Source of the DNA: Chloroflexota bacterium
GTDB taxonomy: Bacteria; Chloroflexota; Anaerolineae; Promineifilales; Promineifilaceae
Direction of reading: 5' to 3'
NCBI GenBank assembly: GCA_020628815.1
Contig: JAHDEN010000032.1
Span: 1 to 45,444 of the forward strand
Length of the DNA stretch: 45,444 bases
Positions 40,916 through 45,444 of this stretch are shown piece after piece (within the stretch, counting starts at the first letter, position 1; every line of letters starts with the position of its first letter). The notes below the pieces were generated by a model that was not told the origin of the DNA, searched no databases, and worked only from the letters and a program-made list of their open reading frames with translations. The translations under genes and the position numbers were made by a program.

Positions 40916-42706
40916 ATGACTGAACATTCAAGCGAAACCGTAGTAGACGAAATACCAACAACCGAGACAAAATCGATGAATCATGGGGGCAAACTTGTGG
41001 GGCGAGTGTTGGCCCGTCACGGTGTAAAATTTTTATTCACCCTCTGTGGAGGTCATATTTCACCTATTCTGACCGGATCAGAAGAAGAAGGTGTTCGTGT
41101 GATTGACGTGCGTCACGAGGTAAATGCGGTATTTGCGGCCGATGCCATGGCCCGCCTTAGCGGAATCCCCGGGGTAGCGGCGGTTACGGCCGGGCCGGGG
41201 TTAACCAACACCATAACGGCTCTAAAAAATGCATCGATGGCTCAGTCCCCTGTTGTTTTACTGGGCGGAGCCACACCAACCTTGCTTATGGGACGTGGGT
41301 CGCTCCAAGACATCGATCAAAAAACGCTGATTGAACCGCATGTCAAATGGATGAAACAGATTCGCCGAGTTCGCGATATCGTCCCCGCAATGGAAGAGGC
41401 TTTTTTTCAAGCGCAAAGCGGTGTGCCTGGACCCGTATTTGTCGAGCTTCCGATTGACACCCTCTATCCCGAAGAATTAATTCGGGAGCAATCAGAGGGG
41501 CAAATGCCACGTGGCAACTCGATTATGGCGCGGGCAACCCGTTGGTATATCAACAATCGCCTCAACAACGTTTTTGCAGACAAAAACAAACATCAGGCCA
41601 AACCGCCACGCTTACCCAGCTTTCCGGCCGCCAACTTATCCCAGATCACCAAAATTCGAGACGAACTGCTGCAGGCTGAAAAACCGATCTTTGTCATCGG
41701 CACAGGCGCCATGCTGCAACCACGCAAAGCAGATGTATTAGCCAAGGCGATAAAGCAGTTGGGTGTCCCTACCTTCCTTTCTGGGATGGCTCGCGGGCTG
41801 TTGGGACGTGATGACCTCCACATACGGCACAAACGGGGCAACGCGTTAAAAGAAGCGGATTTGGTATTGCTGGCCGGAGTTCCGTGTGATTTCAGGCTGG
41901 GATATGGCAATTCAATTTCGAGCAGTGCGATGCACATCGGCATCAGTCGTAGCAAAGAAGAGATTACGCTGAACAAAAAACCGGCCATTGGCGTGCAGGC
42001 TGATCCGTGTGATGCCCTTATCGATTTGGCCAATTTCTGGAACGAGTCGGAAGGCCGCTGGGCCGATTGGCACGGCACACTAAAAGAACGGAATGATGCG
42101 CGTGACGCGGAGATTTTAGGCAAAGCGGCCGCTGATACCGATCATTGCAACCCGGTAAATGTGTGCATTGAGCTGGAAAAAGTGGTGGGTGAAAATAGCA
42201 TTTTGGTTGGTGATGGCGGTGACTTTGTGGGGACCGCCAGCTACATTGTCCGGCCGCGTAAGCCGCTCAACTGGCTTGACCCTGGCGCATTTGGCACCTT
42301 GGGGGCCGGTGCAGGGTTTGCGCTTGCGGCAAAACTTCATAACCCGGAGGCTGAGGTCTGGCTCCTTTACGGAGATGGCTCGGCCGGGTACAGCATTGCG
42401 GAATTTGATACATTTGCACGGCACGGAGTTGCGGTCATGGCGGTGGTTGGTACTGACGGCGGCTGGACCCAAATTGCGCGCGAGCAAATCGATATTTTGG
42501 GCACCACGTTGGGAACAGACTTAGCGATGACGGCTTATCACGATGTGGCCAAAGGATACGGGGCGGAAGGCTTGCTGGTTCAGAATGATGATGACTTGCA
42601 AGAGGCATTTGAAACGGCCGTCGGGCGTTCTAAGTCAGGTGTACCGGTTTTGGTAAATGCGTGGATTGGGTCTACAGATTTCCGCAAAGGGTCCATTTCG
42701 ATGTAG
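40916..42706 (+). CDS. ThDP-dependent acetolactate synthase-like enzyme (ILVBL/HACL-like)
   Basis: A 596-residue thiamin-diphosphate enzyme of the acetolactate synthase/2-hydroxyacyl-CoA lyase superfamily. The N-terminal domain contains the catalytic Glu68 in [20 protein letters not shown] and [16 protein letters not shown]; the central domain follows from about residue 230; the C-terminal ThDP-binding region reads [21 protein letters not shown] and [14 protein letters not shown], where the usual Asn of the metal motif is Thr-Asp. These features fit ILVBL-like proteins rather than anabolic IlvB, and no small subunit is present. It makes or breaks a C-C bond next to a carbonyl; the substrate is unknown. 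ATG 40916 is chosen over TTG 40883. Confidence 0.8.
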   Translation: MTEHSSETVVDEIPTTETKSMNHGGKLVGRVLARHGVKFLFTLCGGHISPILTGSEEEGVRVIDVRHEVNAVFAADAMARLSGIPGVAAVTAGPGLTNTITALKNASMAQSPVVLLGGATPTLLMGRGSLQDIDQKTLIEPHVKWMKQIRRVRDIVPAMEEAFFQAQSGVPGPVFVELPIDTLYPEELIREQSEGQMPRGNSIMARATRWYINNRLNNVFADKNKHQAKPPRLPSFPAANLSQITKIRDELLQAEKPIFVIGTGAMLQPRKADVLAKAIKQLGVPTFLSGMARGLLGRDDLHIRHKRGNALKEADLVLLAGVPCDFRLGYGNSISSSAMHIGISRSKEEITLNKKPAIGVQADPCDALIDLANFWNESEGRWADWHGTLKERNDARDAEILGKAAADTDHCNPVNVCIELEKVVGENSILVGDGGDFVGTASYIVRPRKPLNWLDPGAFGTLGAGAGFALAAKLHNPEAEVWLLYGDGSAGYSIAEFDTFARHGVAVMAVVGTDGGWTQIAREQIDILGTTLGTDLAMTAYHDVAKGYGAEGLLVQNDDDLQEAFETAVGRSKSGVPVLVNAWIGSTDFRKGSISM

Positions 42707-42726
42707 CGGTGTGGTGATGTGGCTTG

Positions 42727-42798
42727 TAGGGGTCGACGCCACCGGATTGCAAGTTGCGATCTTCGAATGAAATAACTCACCGGTGGCGTCGACCCCTA
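42727..42798. repeat. Long palindromic repeat with 19-bp perfect arms
   Basis: TAGGGGTCGACGCCACCGG (42727-42745) and its exact complement (42780-42798) flank a 34-nt centre. It lies between the convergent ThDP-enzyme and hydrolase genes. No T-tract follows. Similar TAGGGG...CCCCTA palindromes occur as dispersed elements in bacteria, so a mobile, MITE/REP-type origin with a transcription-ending role is possible. Confidence 0.7.
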
Positions 42799-42813
42799 TG
42801 GCAGATTTGCCAA

Positions 42814-44235
42814 TTAACGCACAACTGGTAAATAAATCGTCTGCAACTCATTCGCTACAGCCAGGTGCATAGGATATTCGGCCGGGAAGTCTGAATCTTC
42901 TGGGGTTACATTAAACGTCACAAACCCTTCATACGTCCCAACACCATACGAGCTTGAATCAACAACTAGATTTACAACCGTCTCCTCTCCCGGCTGAACA
43001 ACGGCCGAAACTTCTCCATCAATCACCGGAATCAAACTCAAGTCATTACGAGCCAGCACCGTGTACGTAAACGGAGCATCACCCAAATTTTCTATCGTCA
43101 GGGTGCGAGTTATCACAATGGGTGAATCAACAGTCGCTAAACCGATCGTTGGCCCACTTGGTGAAACGGCCGGGACCGGGGCTGGAATTACCTCGGCATA
43201 TGCCTTGGGCAGATTGCGCAACATCTCTTCAGACGGCCGATCTTCAACACTGTAAAACGTCATCTGCTCACAGCGTGAATACCAACCGGCCGTATTAAAG
43301 TTCAGATTGAACAAAATCAGACCACCCATCCACTCCCAATTCCGGGCCGCATAATCAAATGCCCCCGCAATGTTTTCACTCTGTTCCTGCAAGCTTACCA
43401 TCTGCCAACCACGCCCCTGATCGATTAGGGTTTGCTCACAGTCCGGCTTGCCTACCTCATTTGGATTCACAATCCAGCCAAATTCAGTCGTCCAGACCTT
43501 GCTTTCACCATACCCTTTATCCACCATAATCTCATAGATTTTTTCAACCCCACGGAAACAAAATCCGTTTTCGCAATCGGGTGAAGTGTCGTATGCCTTA
43601 TCAAAGCCGTAATTGTGGTATCCAACCGCATCAAAACAGGGTTGGTTTTTAGCAATGATGGCATCCAACATTTCGCGCATATATTCGTGATCGTCTTGGA
43701 ACAATCCATTATGACCCGCATGTCCTTCCCAATTACCCGTCACCCGGCCGGTGGGTGCCAACCCGGCCGAAATCACAATCGCATCTGGGTCAATCGCTTT
43801 AATCTCTTCATAAGCCGCGCACAGCAATTCCACATACTGCGCAGCATCGGGCGATGTTTGCCAACCGTAGTCTGCATCTAGATTCACCTCATTCCCGATT
43901 TCATAGGCGTCGATATAGTCACCACTGTTTTGGGCCGCATTCCTCATTTCGCTGCGAAAACCACTGATGTCATTCATGTGGCTGGCGTCCGCATTCATGC
44001 GAATCATCACGTTAACCGGCAGGCGGCTGCTGGGTGTGTTAAACACTTTGACCCATGTGAACCCCAAATCTTGGACCAGTTCAATATCCCAGCCGGCCAT
44101 ATTAAAGCCGTACCCCATGTCGGGGTTCGCGAATTCACTTTGGGCCTCACTTGGCTGCGCTTGCCATCCCGCCAAACCAACGGCCGACATAAGGCCAAGA
44201 GCCAAAACAGCCACAATTAAACTTTTTCTCAACAT
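42814..44235 (-). CDS. Secreted GH-A glycoside hydrolase ending in YLPVVR
   Basis: A 473-residue exported protein. The signal peptide covers about residues 1-32. A TIM-barrel catalytic domain follows with the acid/base Glu116 in YEIGNEVNL and the nucleophile Glu251 in VWTTEFGW, the clan GH-A pair. Cysteine pairs around 200-226 may be disulfides. From about residue 355 an Ig-like beta-sandwich is visible (ITRTLTIENLGDAPFTYTV), probably a spacer or binding module, and the chain ends TIYLPVVR. It resembles the GH at the other end of the window only in clan. AGGAAGG before the ATG and a TATAAT (44290-44285) upstream support the start. The substrate is not known. Confidence 0.78.
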   Translation of the reverse strand: MLRKSLIVAVLALGLMSAVGLAGWQAQPSEAQSEFANPDMGYGFNMAGWDIELVQDLGFTWVKVFNTPSSRLPVNVMIRMNADASHMNDISGFRSEMRNAAQNSGDYIDAYEIGNEVNLDADYGWQTSPDAAQYVELLCAAYEEIKAIDPDAIVISAGLAPTGRVTGNWEGHAGHNGLFQDDHEYMREMLDAIIAKNQPCFDAVGYHNYGFDKAYDTSPDCENGFCFRGVEKIYEIMVDKGYGESKVWTTEFGWIVNPNEVGKPDCEQTLIDQGRGWQMVSLQEQSENIAGAFDYAARNWEWMGGLILFNLNFNTAGWYSRCEQMTFYSVEDRPSEEMLRNLPKAYAEVIPAPVPAVSPSGPTIGLATVDSPIVITRTLTIENLGDAPFTYTVLARNDLSLIPVIDGEVSAVVQPGEETVVNLVVDSSSYGVGTYEGFVTFNVTPEDSDFPAEYPMHLAVANELQTIYLPVVR

Positions 44236-44363
44236 GGTACCTTCCTTGTATATCCCAGCTCCCTTTTTCCATCAGCACAGTTGTATTATAAAATTTCGAT
44301 CTTACCGCAAACGGTTTTACAATCACACAAAAAGGATAAAGACAAAAAATAGAGATAGGGGAT

Positions 44364-44391
44364 TTGTTTAAGCGTTTCTCATCGTCATAAT
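44364..44391 (+). promoter_or_regulatory. Predicted promoter of the phosphoesterase gene
   Basis: TTGTTT (44364-44369), a 16-bp spacer and CATAAT (44386-44391) lie 29 bp upstream of the ATG at 44421. No Shine-Dalgarno is obvious in the leader. Confidence 0.4.
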
Positions 44392-44420
44392 CAAATTACC
44401 TGTCAGCGTCAAAACAGCTT

Positions 44421-45293
44421 ATGAAAATTGCGGTACTTTCAGACATTCATGGAAACAAACGGGGGATGCACACAGTTGCTGAGCATATTGAAAATTGGGG
44501 TGCAGACCATGTCATCGTCAACGGAGACGTTGTTAATCGTGGTCCATCTAATTTTGAATGTTGGGACTTTATATGGCAAAAGCATATTGAAAAAAATTGG
44601 ATGCTTGTGCGTGGAAACCACGAAGAGTATCTGTTGAATTTTTATGCACCAAAGCCCCTTGAGCGTGAAAAGGAAGCTGAGACGCACACGTTTGCCGTTT
44701 GGGCTTGGGATCAAATTAAGCACAGAGCACATGAGATGGCGGCTATGCCAGATCGGGCAGTCGTGCAGGCACCAGATGGGACACAGCTTTTTGTGACCCA
44801 TGCCAGCGTCGATAGCAACCGTTGGGGCATTTTCCCTACAACGGAAGAGGATGACCTACGCCGTCTGACCCGGCCGGGACCTGCCGTGTTTGCCACCGCG
44901 CACACCCACCGGCCGCTGGTACGCCAAATTGACAACACAACGGTGGTCAACGTCGGCTCAGCCGGATTGCCGTTTGATAGCGATCCTCGAGTCAGCTACG
45001 CTCAAATCACATGGACGGCCAAAACAGGCTGGTCGGCCGAAGTCATTCGGCTAGAGTATGATCGTGAAGCGGCTCAGATGGATCTTGTGACAACTGGCTT
45101 TTTAGATGAAGGCGGCCCTTTTGCTCAGCTCGTTTTGGTTGAATATCGATTAGCGATTGGAATGATTCAGCGCTGGCACAGATTATTTGGAGAAGAATAT
45201 TACGCCACCGATATTTCAATGACAGATTCTGTAGCTAAGTTGTTGGCTGATCCAGAGTTTGCAGATCACATTTGGCGGCCGGGCAATCGGTAA
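44421..45293 (+). CDS. Calcineurin-like metallophosphoesterase
   Basis: A 290-residue phosphoesterase with all five metal-binding blocks: Asp8 and His10 in SDIHGN, Asp36 in VNGDVVNRGP, Asn66-His67 in RGNHEE, His in LFVTHAS, and the His pair in ATAHTHRPL. The layout is that of YfcE/MJ0936-like and diadenosine-tetraphosphatase-like enzymes. A C-terminal extension of about 75 residues after the VNVGSAGLPFD segment is unassigned. It cleaves a phosphomonoester or diester in the cytosol; the substrate is unknown. It ends before the bidirectional terminator shared with the tRNA-fMet gene. Confidence 0.88.
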   Translation: MKIAVLSDIHGNKRGMHTVAEHIENWGADHVIVNGDVVNRGPSNFECWDFIWQKHIEKNWMLVRGNHEEYLLNFYAPKPLEREKEAETHTFAVWAWDQIKHRAHEMAAMPDRAVVQAPDGTQLFVTHASVDSNRWGIFPTTEEDDLRRLTRPGPAVFATAHTHRPLVRQIDNTTVVNVGSAGLPFDSDPRVSYAQITWTAKTGWSAEVIRLEYDREAAQMDLVTTGFLDEGGPFAQLVLVEYRLAIGMIQRWHRLFGEEYYATDISMTDSVAKLLADPEFADHIWRPGNR

Positions 45294-45354
45294 GTTTGTT
45301 ATCTAACTAGGTGTGAGCGGGCCAACTAAGCCAATTTGGCATAAAAACAGGCAA

Positions 45355-45389
45355 CAAAAAAGGCGTATCGAGATTGATACGCCTTTTTT
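45355..45389. terminator. Bidirectional terminator
   Basis: GGCGTATC (45362-45369) pairs with GATACGCC (45376-45383) across a 6-nt loop, flanked by six As on the left and six Ts on the right. It serves both the phosphoesterase gene and the leftward tRNA gene. Confidence 0.9.
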
Positions 45390-45391
45390 AG

Positions 45392-45444
45392 TTGCGGGGA
45401 CAGGATTCGAACCTGCGACCTCCGGGTTATGAGCCCGACGAGCT
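45392..45444 (-). tRNA. Initiator tRNA-fMet(CAT), 5' end beyond the window
   Basis: The reverse complement gives the D-stem end, the anticodon arm with CAT, the T-arm GGTTCGAATCC and the acceptor strand CCCCGCA. Three consecutive G-C pairs (GGG-CTCATAA-CCC) flank the anticodon loop, the mark of initiator tRNA. A72 and discriminator A73 are visible at 45393-45392; the CCA is not encoded (next bases are C-T). About 24 nt of the 5' part lie outside the window. Confidence 0.92.

Overview
The window looks like chromosomal DNA of a member of the Chloroflexota (Anaerolineae/Ardenticatenia-like). This is inferred, not proven: it rests on secreted proteins with Thr/Pro-rich linkers that carry a short YLPVVR-type hydrophobic motif, STAND/NACHT signalling ATPases, and lipoproteins with a C-x-LPCWWG signature. 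Base composition is balanced and genes are dense on both strands. The palindrome CGGCCG is strikingly over-represented: about 20 copies can be counted by eye in the first 5 kb, against roughly one expected.

Layout. 0.2-5 kb: a secreted clan GH-A glycoside hydrolase, a DEDDh exonuclease with a GNAT acetyltransferase, a small membrane protein and a P-loop ATPase. 5-11 kb: a glyoxalase-like protein, purH, a DUF3307 membrane protein, a Crp/Fnr regulator, and hemL with a small Cys-motif protein. 11-15.8 kb: two overlapping paralogous zinc-ribbon membrane proteins, leucyl aminopeptidase pepA and a DinB-family protein. 15.9-21.4 kb: two Thr/Pro-repeat secreted proteins, a D-cysteine desulfhydrase-like PLP enzyme, an Lrp/AsnC regulator with an MFS exporter, and an EamA transporter. 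21.4-24.3 kb: an accessory island with a 5'-truncated Rhs protein ending in a zincin metalloprotease, a downstream lipoprotein, and a decayed second copy of the EamA 3' end at its far edge. 24.5-32 kb: a secreted beta-helix protein, an amidase and a two-gene STAND/NACHT system. 32-45.4 kb: mfd and pth, a lipoprotein with three DsbA-like domains, an SDR, a hydrolase-like protein, a ThDP enzyme, a second GH-A hydrolase, a metallophosphoesterase, and the 3' part of an initiator tRNA-fMet.

The most system-like locus is 27,992-31,941. The first protein is a STAND-type NTPase with an EAD7-like C-terminal domain. The overlapping second gene carries the winged-helix and TPR part that would normally follow that NTPase, fused to a NACHT ATPase and a multi-pass membrane region. 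I infer a split, membrane-acting NLR-like conflict (anti-phage) system. Its promoter abuts the start codon, so the mRNA should be leaderless; the same arrangement is seen at the amidase, Lrp and DinB genes.

The island at about 21.4-24.15 kb contains no CGGCCG for 2.8 kb and separates an intact EamA gene from the decayed EamA-like 3' end, which supports recent acquisition by insertion or recombination.
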